Shown piece by piece: positions 36,690 to 47,952 of a DNA stretch of 64,000 nucleotides (positions within the stretch are counted from its first letter, which is position 1; each line of letters starts with the position of its first letter). The notes under the pieces are model-generated. The model was not told the DNA's origin and did no database searches. It saw only the letters and a list, made by a program, of their open reading frames with translations. Position numbers and translations under genes: made by a program. Source of the DNA: Alitta virens (lineage: Eukaryota; Annelida; Polychaeta; Phyllodocida; Nereididae); contig OW028581.1 in the NCBI GenBank assembly GCA_932294295.1, positions 39,213,995 through 39,277,994 on the forward strand, given 5' to 3'.

Positions 36690-37330
36690 TAAGTAAGAGT
36701 AAGTAAGTAAGTAGGTAAGCAGGTAAATAAGTAAGAAACTAAAACTTTATTTAACATCGAGTAAAAGTACAATGAATAACATAAGCACAAGTACTTGTAC
36801 TGGACAAATGAAAATGATTATATACAATGAAAGAAAGGGTATTTACGACGACATTTGAGCAGTGCTGGGTAAAACTAGTTTTATAAAACCATACATTAAA
36901 ATCACTTTTAATAAACATGAATTACAAGAACAGTCAGGCTGCCAAGGTCGTACTTTCACCTTAAAGTCATTCAAGATTAACATTTTAAAACCATAGGGTA
37001 ATTTGTTGTAAAGCTTAGCACCATCGTACATTAAAAATTTCAGATCATACATAACAGTATTGAACTGCAGTTGTAGGAGTGTACAATTTCCTAACTGGTA
37101 ATTCATAACCCTTTCTCGTATACTCCACTTAGACTGTTTCCCTATTGTTCTGAGCGGGAAATAACCAACGAAAATGTTAGTTAACTCCCTGCTGAGTGCA
37201 AACTGAACTTGTTTTGCATAATAAAGGCAGTACAAACAATGATTATCAAACAAATAAATATGCCTAATGGAGTATAATTTAGTCATATCCCTCATAGTCA
37301 GGAGTTAACTAACTAACCAACAAAACTGTT
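36690..37330 (-). mobile_element. LINE 3-prime end with (CTTA)n tail
   Basis: The minus strand from about 37295 to 36843 encodes a frame whose end has the pattern G.KLYNKLP...FK.....W....C.C..C, typical of the last residues of LINE ORF2. It is followed by an untranslated region and a short tandem cttactta tail (36692-36735), as in LINEs that end in a microsatellite rather than poly(A). Only the 3-prime part is present (5-prime truncation is usual). Confidence 0.7.
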
Positions 37331-39081
37331 AGTTAACTCCCTTCTATTCGGAAAATAACTATTACGAGACAGCTTAACCTTATGTGATGTACATTGAAGC
37401 AACCAGGGTGTTGAAACTTTATGCAATTGATAGATAAATTCAAAATGTAGAATTATTAAATTAGGCCTAACTCTCATGGGCGCTTACAATTTGATTCTGG
37501 TAGAATCGGTGAACATTCGTGGTCAACATTTGCGGTGAACATCATGTAACATTCCCCAGGAAATTAGGAGAAACTTGGCATGGGCTTGCCAAGAGATTTA
37601 ATGGTTCAGTCGGAAGTGAGCGGAATGTGTCCATTACGCTTTAGCTGGACTGAGTGGATTCTATTTTCACATCTACCCTTGCCTTGCATTTAACTGGTTT
37701 TTATTGTTTATTTTTATTTTTTTTAAGTCATCCAGGGTCTAACAAGCCAGTATTCAATCAGGACCTTCTTGTCAACTATGTACTATGGTCATGGTTAGTA
37801 CACACTGTATAAAGGTGGTGGACTTGCAAGTCCGAGTTGCTGTATTTGCCGTAGAATTTTGACAAAACATGTAACCAAGACAACCTGTCAGATCAGATCG
37901 ACCTTGGCATGACCTTGGCGATGTTGATACGTTGGCCCAATGACGGCCAATATTTAAACAACATTATCCCAATTTGGATTCCTATCTGGGGAAAAACCAT
38001 ATGTACTATATTGCACCATTCCATCATAATATCCCTATGAACAACTCTCATCCACTTTTTTATTTATTTATTTTTTTGTGAGACCTTTTCTTCGGGGGAC
38101 TATCAAGTAAAATCAAGAACAATCAAGTGGCTCGTCACTAAATTGACTTTGGCTGACCATTGGCCAGGTGCTGCGCACATTAGGTCGACAGTGGGCGAAC
38201 ACTAAGGTGACCTATTATCAGGGTAAATATTTTGTACATTGATAAGTTCATAAAACCAGCAACAGTATAATTCCCTGAAAGATAGACAATTTCCTAAATG
38301 CGTTACTCAAGTCGGGTCTTCGAGGTCCACCGAGGTCCTGCGGCAAAATTTGCTCTTTGGGTACGTCTGCCATTTTCTGTAGTAATATGAACTGAGATAT
38401 GTTTTAAGGTTAATCATGAATACCTAAAGATTCAATAATTCAGCCATCTTTCAAACAGGATGATATTTTCAGCTTTGAAGAAAGCCACCTCTCTTTACAA
38501 AGTAGGATGTCCATTACAAACTTGTATTTTTTGGTACTCAGTCCAACAGGAACTTATGATTCGAAGCAAGAAATGGATATTTATATCTACATGTATACAG
38601 ACTGTAAACACAAAATACAGAGCGTTCGTTTTTAGTGTCTTGGCCTATTTAGCATAATTTGCTGTGAAATAAAATAAATAGCTGATCAAACATTTCTAAA
38701 ACTTAACAAAAAAGTTATTGTCATAGGTTTAAGATGTTTCTAATTGAGATACACAATTCATAGCCAGGATACAATTTTTTTCCAATTTTCGCCCAATTTG
38801 TCCCAACTAATTGGGGCACTTGCTCTTAGAGAGTGCTTTCTAAAAAATCGTGTTCCAATTCAAGTTGCTGAATTTAATATAAGTAGAACAAACGGAAATT
38901 GCCATGAATTAATGGGAGAGACATTTAATTCAAGTGCTCTCACAGTTTTGTCTCCATCTAGTTTTTTTTTTCTTGATTTATTTCTTTATTTTCGTTTTTG
39001 TTATTTACATTTGAAAGTGACAAAAATCATCGCAAAAGACAAAACAGCAAAACGAAACAGTACAGAGCAGTTTCAAAACTA
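37331..39081. other. Stretch without a recognised gene
   Basis: Contains the partial MITE family 2 arm near 37940-37992. No supported coding exon. I looked for upstream exons of the minus-strand TRP-like gene and found none. Confidence 0.35.
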
Positions 39082-39221
39082 CATGGCCAAATGTGCCACG
39101 TGCGTTTTCCATGCGTTTAGATAAATGCATGGTTTTCGCCTGATTATAATTAGGCGAAAACTATGCGTTTTCCATGCGTTTATCCAACCCATGGAAAACG
39201 CACGTGGCAAATTTGGCCATG
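39082..39221. mobile_element. Fold-back MITE family 1, copy 4
   Basis: The most symmetric copy: TA flanks, ends catggccaaatg and atttggccatg, and a central palindrome around cctgattataattaggcg. Confidence 0.87.
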
Positions 39222-40257
39222 TAGCTTTACATGCGTAGTTGTTCTATCATGTACAACACTCTAAAGCATTATAGTCTGTTTCCAGACAAATAATTGTGGC
39301 GCTGGCGTCCACTCCATAGTTTGTTTAAAATCAGCAATTGTCCTTTTAGACAATTTTTTTAAATCAAACAATTATGTTGGTTGGCATAGACAATCATCAT
39401 CTAATAAGAAACAATAAAACATTTGCATTTTTAGCGGGTCAATTACTCCCAAATCACATTAGCTTTTAAGGGAAAAAATAATGTTATTGGGCAAGTAAAG
39501 CCCGTTCTTCTATTGGAAGACAATCAAGTGTAAAAGCTAATTAATCTTGCAAGAAACACGCGGAGAACGTCAGAAAACGCACAATTATCTCAGAGTGCCC
39601 GGATGAGGCATTAGCATGTGGAACACCATTACATGACACGTGACACCAATCATGTCAATATGACAGAACAGATCTCACTGCTGATACTAAATCTGTCAGT
39701 GATGTAGTTTTTAAATCGCGAGTAGAGGTAAATTTCATATCCATAACAGTTAGAGTGGTGGGAGCACAATTAAATGGTGGTTAAAATCGTATATGGAATT
39801 ATAACTCATGCATCGAGTTTGCATGGGCTTGCACAACATTCAGTTGGCTAATATTTCGAGAACTCAGCTATCTAGTTTTGTTGCGTTATATCTCAAGAGA
39901 TAATTATATTATATTTAAACTATCACACAGTAGCCAATGAGCCAATAATATTTGCGATTTTTTGTAGTTTACTCATACACACATGTAAGCCGGATGATAT
40001 ACTATAGGTAACAAAACCGAAAAGCTAATAGAACTGTGCATAATGCAAATGGGAAATAGCATGCTAGCCAAGTGTAAATGCCAAATTGCCTTTGGTGTTG
40101 AATATCTTATATTAGTGCTGTGGTAATCTATCAGTACAATGTTCATGGATGACTGAATACATGCAATGAGTTATTATGGGATATATATCAGGTCACCAGG
40201 TACATTCAGTACTCATGATCCTACATTGTGTGGTATCAATCCTATAGCTACAGCATA
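39222..40257. other. Stretch without a recognised gene
   Basis: No supported frame or clear repeat. Confidence 0.35.
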
Positions 40258-40427
40258 TTTCACTATGGTGTCTTTCATTTGCCCCAGCATAGACACAGAG
40301 TACCAAGCACCACTAAGTTCACGTGACCGACATCTTGCTGTGAGAAGAGTGCCCAGGCCAGGGACTTAACCCGGGACCTTCAGTGGAGTTTGCGAAAGGC
40401 CTTATTCCCACTAGGCCACTCAGCAGC
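40258..40427 (-). repeat. tRNA-derived SINE, family B, copy 3
   Basis: The plus strand shows the shared body (ccccagcatagacacagag) and then the reversed tRNA-like head (agggacttaacccgggacc, ccactaggccactcagcag). Confidence 0.72.
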
Positions 40428-40898
40428 AGTATCATGCAACATCTACATAATATACATATAACTACAGCATATTATATTCTATGTATTATCCTCCTCAGAC
40501 AGAAGTCATGATGAGATGATAAGGCTTTGATTTGACACTAAGTTTTCTCTTAATTTAAAAACTTTAAACAATGGTCTGTTTCAACTTTTTTTTTAACCTT
40601 GTCAATAATTCTACTTTTAATAACACCTTTGCATCTGAATAACTTTGAAAAACGGCAATTAATACAATGGCAATTCAAAATGTTGCCATGGTGATTATTA
40701 CCTTTGATGGATCGGGTTTAATTAGCTTAGGTAATCATAATTTGAAATTTTAATGTTGATATTTCAGTTTAGATTCACCAAAAATCGCGTTTATTCTGAT
40801 TTTCCAAATTAACTTCTAAATGCGTCTGGAAAGAAGTTGCTTCAGAATTGAGCTGGATTTTGACTCAATTTTGCATCTTAGCAACCTATAGCAATAGC
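40428..40898. other. Stretch without a recognised gene
   Basis: Has one copy of the recurring gatgagatgataag core near 40512. Otherwise AT-rich. Confidence 0.35.
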
Positions 40899-40902
40899 TT
40901 AA

Positions 40903-43900
40903 GCCCCCCTCTCACATACCCGGTTTTGCCGTAGTGAAGCCGTAGTATGACGTAACGGTTACGCAACCCGATTCTCGGCTCCAACCCGACGGCTACCCGA
41001 CGGCTACCCGACGGCTACCCGTGGATACCCGGCGATACCCGTCGAGTCAGTCCTGGGACTCGTGGCCAAACTGGGATACCCGGCGCCGGTAGCCGGAAAT
41101 TCAATGTGTGCATTGAATTCCCGTGGCAAAATCGCGGGTGTCCAAAAGTAAACAGTTACTCCTACAACTCGGCGGATTACCCCTCGAAGTCGTCGAGTCA
41201 CCCCTGGAGGCCGTCGAGTCACTCGACGACTTGGACGGGTTTCCCGTCGCTAATTTTAGCCGTAGTGAACACGACGGCTTGTTCAGGGCTAGTAGGAGTA
41301 ACTCGACGAGCAGTAGGAGTAACTCGACGGCTTCCAGGAGTAACCCCTCGAGTTGTAGGAGTAACTCGCCGACTGCTACCAGCGTCAGCGTAGGCAGGGA
41401 GAAGGGTTGTATATACTTTAAAAGGCTGCTGCTCCCCTAATATTAGTCCGATTTTCGTCAAATAAAACTGAATTATAGTATAGCTCATACTGATTCCATA
41501 CATGTTTTCGAATCGTAAATAGACCAAATATTAAGCGAGATATTCGACTGAGAAGGCAGGGAGGCGGCAAACACTGGTGCTCCCTGAAGCGTCCGCGCCC
41601 GGACTGCATTAATACAGAAAGCTGAGCACTACTTTAAAAAGCTGCTGCTCCCTTAATATTAGTCCGATTTTCGTCAAATAAATACTGAATTGTAGTATAG
41701 TTCATACTGAATCCAAAAATACCAAATATTAAGCGAGATATACTATATTATATAATAAGCAAATAAATCTATCTGTCTCTCTAAACTAAATATCTACATT
41801 TTTTCCCAGTATACCTTATTAATTTTCCTCACCTTATCTATTATATACTGCCATGATGAAAGCTGTACAAAGGGTGCTGGACTGATGCTTTTCTCTTTTG
41901 GCATTTTTAAAGTGTACACAATCAAATAGTTTTGACCATCATATATACAATGTTTGGATGAGCTTTATTGCAATTCATTTCTACTCATTCTGCCAACTGG
42001 CCAATGGGAAGGACTTTTCCTTGGGTTTTTGTAAAAGTCAATTAACCTATATATGTAATAGCAATCTGCCGTGACCGTTATGTCAATTGCTATTAGCATT
42101 TTGAATGTTACAAAGAATGGGGTAAATCATGCTTTTTCATCATTGATAACAAGCTTTAATTGAAATTCTGAATTGCAACTGATTCCTATTTATTATGCAT
42201 ATTAAAGAGGAAGATTGTCTATAATTTGTTTTGATCATGGATGGAACATGCAATATAAATTTTAATTCCAGTTGGATTATTTTCAGAAACAACAACAAGA
42301 ACGAAATATTAATAATTTATATAAAATGAAATAAATATCTAAAATGGTTACTCTAACTAGAGTATATCTATCTATAGATAGTTTCTATTATTGTTTTATT
42401 TTCATTTTTTATTGATTATGATTCAATGAATTATTGATAGTAACGTATTATTAGGTGACTATCTGTCTATCTACATATCTACATATCTATACTCTATGAG
42501 GTATTACTAACTTTATTAACAAGAATATTCTTGTTTGTGCCTAGTATACTCCATTAATTTTCCCCCTTAACTATTATATAAATTTTACACATTTCCCTGA
42601 ACAATTCAGTCTTTATTTGACGAAAATCAGACTAATATTAGGGGAGCAACAGCCTTTTAAAGTATATACAACCCTCCCTGCCTTGGCCTATTCCTTGGCC
42701 TATTCCTTGGCCTATTCCTTGGCCTATTCCTTGGCCTTAATTTAAGAAACAGCTCTAATATTTGCTTGGCCTTCTCACCTGTCTTTCTTTAACTTAAAGA
42801 CGTTGATCTTTAACTCACCTGAAGATGTTTGACAGTGCAAAACTTCAACTTGCAATTACTTGGCTTCTATACATGATAAAACAATGCGGTTTTTTTCTAA
42901 TTAGTTCATTTGCAACATTCTTAACATCTATAGACTGTATTGATACAGTCCAGGCGCGGACGTTTGCGGGAGCACCACTGTTTGCCTCTGCCAACCTAGC
43001 TGCCTTCTCATACAAATATCTCACTTAATATTTGGTCTATTTTCGATCCAAAAATACGTATGGAATCCGTATGAACTATACTACAATTCAGTTTTATTTG
43101 ACGAAAATCGGACTAATATTAGGGGAGCAGCAGTCTTTTAAAGTATATAAAACAATCAATAAAAAATGAAAATAAAACAATGATAACATTGTAAGACATG
43201 AGCTATCATAACATAAGTAATTCAATTCACTTAGCCAAATGTAAAGAAGTCCTTCACTAAGGTTAATTGTCATTAGTCAATTGCAATTAACCTGGATTAC
43301 AATCTTAATGTCATGTCCTATTCAATTCACAATTAAAAAGAAGCCACTTTGAACATCACACATATCTGAGTGTCAATTGTCATTTAGTATAACAGTCATA
43401 ATGAATTGTAATTTTCTCTGTATTGCTGTTCTTTAATGTAGATAGTTAGATAGTTAGATAGTTAGATATGTAGATATGTAGATATGTAGATAGATAGATA
43501 TGTAGATAGATAGATATGTAGATAGATAGATATGTAGATATGTAGATATGTAGATAGATAGTTTAGAGAGACAGATAGATTTATATGCTTAATATATAAT
43601 ATCGAATATCTCGCTTAATATTTGGTCTATTTTCGATCCGAAAACACGTATGGAATCAGTATGAACTATACTACAATCTAGTATCATTTGACGAAAATCG
43701 GACTAATATTAAATTGAGGGAGCAATGATACAGTCCGGGCGCGGACGTGTGCGGGAGGACCACTGTTTGCCTCCGCCAACCTAGCTGCCTTCTCAGACAA
43801 ATAACTCGCTTAATATTTGGTATATTTTCGATCCGAAAACACGTATGGAATCAGTATGAACTATACTACAATACAATGCTTATTTGACGAGAATCGGACT

Positions 43901-44287
43901 TATATTAGGGGAGCAGCAGCCTTTTAAAGTATATACAACCCCTACGCTGATGCTGACGCTGGTAGCAGTCGGCGAGTTACTCCTACAACTCGGCGGATTA
44001 CTCCTGGAAGCCGTCGAGTTACTCCTACTACCCGTCGGCTTACTTCTAATGACCCGTAGAACCCTCCGAGTGACCCGTAGAACCCGCCGAGTCACCCGCA
44101 GAACCCGCCGAGTCACCCGCAGAACCCGCCGAGTCACCCGCCGAGTCACCCGTAAAACCCGCCGAGTCACCCGTAGAACCCTTTTTGCCGCCAGAATGCG
44201 TCGCCAACCCGGCGAAAAAAGCTGTTGCATAACCGTTACGTCATACTACGGCTTCACTACGGCAAAACCGGCTATGTGAGAGGGGGC
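40903..44287. mobile_element. Unfamiliar DNA transposon, copy 2 (longer)
   Basis: The left end starts gcccccctctcacatacccgg and the right end is its near-exact reverse complement for about 60 bp (tgacgtaacggttacgcaac on the left). Flanks are TTAA (40899-40902) and TTTA (44288-44291). CG-rich subterminal zones (40980-41400 and 43960-44200) are filled with irregular units around cgagttactcctac and cgagtcacccg. Blocks containing gtatatactttaaaaggct next to attagtccgat occur at least six times in both orientations. The AT-rich core matches copy 1. No transposase gene is seen. Confidence 0.77.
43438..43572. repeat. (gata)/(tagatatg) microsatellite inside transposon copy 2
   Basis: Mixed tandem gatagtta, gatatgta and gata units. 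The inverted counterpart (ctat units) is at 33595-33652 in copy 1. Confidence 0.8.
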
Positions 44288-44291
44288 TTTA

Positions 44292-45257
44292 GTCTCCTTA
44301 ACATGTCTGTCGAAGCACAGTCAATTCGTCTCAGCCTTTTTGAGCTGTGCACAAAACAAATATCTATCTAATAAATAAAAAAAGACACAATAAGATCAGT
44401 TTTAAAAGACAATAAAATACAAAAACTACAGCACAAACCAGTCAATGAAGCTGATAAGATCACGTGTCATTATGGGAATAGCTGTGGCGGATGAGTTTTG
44501 TCAACCAAGCTTCCCAGGTGAGCGACATTACTTGCCAAGTTATGGAAAAGAAAAATCTTCAAAAAAGTCAGTGCACAACAGATATGACCGACGAAGCTTT
44601 CACCTGGTATCAGAACATTTATTTCATATTACATATATCAACATATTATTATTATCGTGATACTATGTAATCTAGCACTGCCAGAAGAGAGCGGAAAGCT
44701 TTATTTAAGACAACATGGAAATAAAGTTGACATTTAATGTGGTTTATATGCTGTCAACATTGTTAAAAAAATTGTTATTTATACATCACTTGATTTTTTT
44801 TAAGGAGAACTGGGCCTGTGACATTGATGTAAAAACACTATTGCAGTTAGAGCCAATAAAAGCTTGATTGTTAATTTTCCAGTCATCACACATGTTCTCT
44901 TTGCAGGAGAATATCATGGATTGGAAATTTATTCCAAATTATGCAAATAAACATAATCATTCTGTTGCTCTATGCTATAGATAGATGTTTGTTCAGCATT
45001 CCCTTTATGATACGCCTTTATGATACGCACATCGGGCTATGATATCATATCATGCTGTGGGTGTGGAGAGAGCGATCTCGCTACGCTTGACTGTTGCTAC
45101 TAATTATACCCCCCCCCCCCTTGAGGGCTGGACTGCACATGATTTATTAGCTCAGGGTCATGTGACAACTATGCGACAACTATGTTCACCCCTAAGTTAT
45201 GTTTATTATGGGGCCATGTAAATACATCGATTATTTCAATCATTTGTACTCTGCGCG
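44292..45257. other. Region left of the first Polinton gene
   Basis: No gene. It contains a C run at 45109-45120. The Polinton left terminus is expected here or a little upstream, but I could not match a terminal inverted repeat to the right side. Confidence 0.35.
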
Positions 45258-45602
45258 ATGGAAGGTGAGGACGTTACAGGAAAATTCATTGAGGGTTTAC
45301 CTCTTCATCCTAGTGAGGAAACATATGAAAACTCTGGAATAAGTTCTACAGCACATGGCACTCCTGATGTCACCGATATTTACTCCGTCACAAGCACCAG
45401 CAATTGGAAACTTTTTGGTAGAATTCTCCCGAAGAATGAGGTTATTTTCATTTGCCAAGTGGTGATTCTATATATCGTAATCATCACGTGTATAGCCAAC
45501 CTCTCTTTACGCAATGGTGATAGCAATTTGTGGACCGCACTCCTCTCATCATCACTGGGAATTATGTTGCCCCAGCCCACGCTGTCAACACGTAAACCCT
45601 GA
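45258..45602 (+). CDS. Small membrane protein of the Polinton
   Basis: 114 residues from ATG 45258. The N-terminal half is acidic and polar. At about residues 66-83 there is one strong hydrophobic segment (VIFICQVVILYIVIITCI), preceded by PKNE and followed by NLSLRNGDSNLWTALLSSSLG and a PQP ending. The pattern of a membrane segment, an LW..LLSS.LG motif and a proline-containing end recalls a small membrane protein found in animal Polintons (recognition from memory, moderate). Probable topology: single pass or hairpin. No function is known to me. It is the leftmost gene and reads toward the 45867 gene. Confidence 0.6.
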   Translation: MEGEDVTGKFIEGLPLHPSEETYENSGISSTAHGTPDVTDIYSVTSTSNWKLFGRILPKNEVIFICQVVILYIVIITCIANLSLRNGDSNLWTALLSSSLGIMLPQPTLSTRKP

Positions 45603-45792
45603 TGAATGTTTGCTATTGGTTAGACCGCTAGAGCGATATGATAACGCAGCTGATTGGTCCACTCTCACCTGCTACACTCTGAGGCATGTCGAAATTGGCC
45701 AGTCCAATATGATACAGTAAAACGATTGGTTGCTAGGGTTGCATTACCATGACATTTGCATGAATGCCCTCTCTAACATTGACCCTGGGTCG

Positions 45793-45800
45793 TATATAAA
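45793..45800 (+). promoter_or_regulatory. TATA box of the 45867 gene
   Basis: tatataaa, 74 bp upstream of the ATG at 45867. A transcription start near 45820-45830 would give a short 5-prime leader. Confidence 0.6.
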
Positions 45801-45866
45801 CTCAAGCCCAGAGTCCTAGAGTCATTCGCTTCTTTCGTGAAAACAAAGAATCACTCGATAAACAGC

Positions 45867-46943
45867 ATGACTACCAGCCAGCTCAATGCCCAGACTCCTC
45901 AGGGTTCCAGTGGAATGACCATCTGCCTGTCAGAGAAGACGAGAGTCATCGCACACGCGGCTCTGCAATACAAGACTGGCTACATAACCATATCCAGATA
46001 CAACGACGATACAGGCAAGTGGCGTAATGTTCACATCGTGAAGAAGTCTTTCGAGAAAATCCGAGAATCAGCAGATAACCTGCTTGATGCGATTGTGAAT
46101 CGTAAAGCCATGGAGCAACGCCTAACCAAGAAGCAGTTTCTGATGATCACGAAGTTCCAGAAGCATGACAAGGAAGAACTATACTTTTTGTCCATATTAC
46201 ACCCTAAGGTAGAGCAGGAGAGCATTGCCAGTGTGACCGAATTTCTACACAGCAAAACAATCAATTTACGCCGTGAGGAATTCGAAAAACTTCACGCCTC
46301 GCTTGACAAGATTGACCAGGTTATAAGCACACCTCAGAGTGGTGGAAATGACAGTGACAAATACAAACATCTTGAAGAGTGCCCCACTGTCAAGTGCTAC
46401 AGATGGTCTATTGAAAAAAGAGGTCTCAAGTCTCTAAATGTGTACATGGATCGTGAACAGTGTGAAATGGCAGTGCAGAACTACATTCAGTCTTCACGTG
46501 GGGAGGATAATGACCCCTCCTCCTACACCATAGAGGCTGTACAGCTATTGAGACCTTCTAAGCTCGAAATTACTCAACGAGTGTACTACAACGTGTTATT
46601 GAAGGAGACCGGTTATGACGTGGATGACATGACTATCATGCCTCCTTCAGCAGCGCTAGTCAGGGAGACCATCGAGGAGAAAGTAACCAAGGTCAATGTT
46701 CTGCGGATTGTTGAGGCCGTTTCGTCCATGCTCAATCACAAGAGACTGTATTTCTTAAGTGAAATTTATGATATTTTCACTTATGTAGATGGAATTGCTA
46801 AAATTGAAGAGCAGGTTGTAAAGTCTGTAACACCTTCTGAACTTGTATCAGAACGGCTAATAGATTCTTGCTATGAATTAGTAGTAAAAAGAGGAGACAA
46901 TGAAATTCAACAGGCAAATGTCCTTCCGCCTCAGTCTCAATAG
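45867..46943 (+). CDS. Unknown Polinton protein, possible tandem PC4-like ssDNA-binding domains
   Basis: 358 residues from ATG 45867, chosen because it follows the TATA box and no ATG lies between. An earlier in-frame GTG at 45837 is unlikely. Residues about 18-80 (start RVIAHAALQYKTGYITISRY, end FEKIRESADNLLDAI) and about 97-155 (end FEKLHASLDKIDQVI) show the same beta-strands-then-helix pattern, as in PC4/Sub1-type single-stranded DNA-binding folds. This is inferred from pattern only. The C-terminal half has no recognised feature. An ssDNA-binding protein would suit protein-primed replication by the neighbouring polymerase, which is convergent with it. The frame is intact. A poly(A) signal follows at 46978. 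Confidence 0.6.
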   Translation: MTTSQLNAQTPQGSSGMTICLSEKTRVIAHAALQYKTGYITISRYNDDTGKWRNVHIVKKSFEKIRESADNLLDAIVNRKAMEQRLTKKQFLMITKFQKHDKEELYFLSILHPKVEQESIASVTEFLHSKTINLRREEFEKLHASLDKIDQVISTPQSGGNDSDKYKHLEECPTVKCYRWSIEKRGLKSLNVYMDREQCEMAVQNYIQSSRGEDNDPSSYTIEAVQLLRPSKLEITQRVYYNVLLKETGYDVDDMTIMPPSAALVRETIEEKVTKVNVLRIVEAVSSMLNHKRLYFLSEIYDIFTYVDGIAKIEEQVVKSVTPSELVSERLIDSCYELVVKRGDNEIQQANVLPPQSQ

Positions 46944-46977
46944 AACAGTGTGATTTGTTTATTCGTTTGGATGACTT

Positions 46978-46983
46978 AATAAA
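46978..46983 (+). terminator. Poly(A) signal of the 45867 gene
   Basis: aataaa 35 bp after the stop codon. Confidence 0.7.
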
Positions 46984-47077
46984 TATTCTCAAATTTCAAA
47001 CAATCGATTTTGTTTCAATTTCCTAGTAAAAAAAAAGTGGCCTGTGATTTTCAAAAAAGGCTTACAAAAAAAAAATC

Positions 47078-47483
47078 ATCATCATCATTAACAGCTAAAT
47101 ATTCATGAGACACTCCAACACGAAATAAAATTAAGTCAGTATCTCCGGTTTTAAAAAAGCTCAATGGCCATATTTTATTACAACAGCAAACGTAGAAAAG
47201 ACAGGTTACATTCATTATACCAAATAAAAGGAGGAGGAGTTACAAACATTGCGGTAATTGACATTTAAATATATATATACATCATCATCATTAACAGCTA
47301 AATATTCATGAGACACTCCAACACGAAATAAAATTAAGTCAGTATCTCCGGTTTTAAAAAAGCTCAATGGCCATATTTTATTACAACAGCAAACGTAGAA
47401 AAGACAGGTTACATTCATTATACCAAATAAAAGGAGGAGGAGTTACAAACATTGCGGTAATTGACATTTAAATATATATATAT
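47078..47483. repeat. Perfect 203-bp tandem duplication
   Basis: 47078-47280 and 47281-47483 are identical except for the length of the final (at)n run. It lies in the convergent gap between the 45867 gene and the polymerase gene. Each copy contains tcagtatctccggtttt and ggaggaggagttacaaac. The identity suggests a recent event or an assembly artefact. Confidence 0.92.
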
Positions 47484-47952
47484 ATTTACATTCACATAGG
47501 TTTATTCATATATTACCTGAACAGTCAACAGTCAGTATTATATATGTATATCACAGTCAAAATTCTCTGGTATATGACCACTAATAAACAAGAATCGATA
47601 CTGAAAAAAACCGCATTCGCGCATTCATTCAGTCATTCAGTCAATCACGCGTTAAATCATTCATTCATTCAGTCAATCATTCGTTAAATCATTAAATCAT
47701 TCATTTCAGGTACGTATACTCTACTGAATATATAAAAATAAAGCTCTGAACATCGGACATAACTGGAAATGATACTGTAGGGAAAAAATAAGTACATGTA
47801 TGGTGATTCAAACGTTAAATAATTAATAAACATGCTCTAATGGAAAAAAAATCGTTTTACTACATTTAGCATAAAAAAATTTTTATAGACGAAGTAGAGT
47901 GTAACAGTGGACATTGAAAAAGGTAACATGACTACTCTACTTATATCTCACC

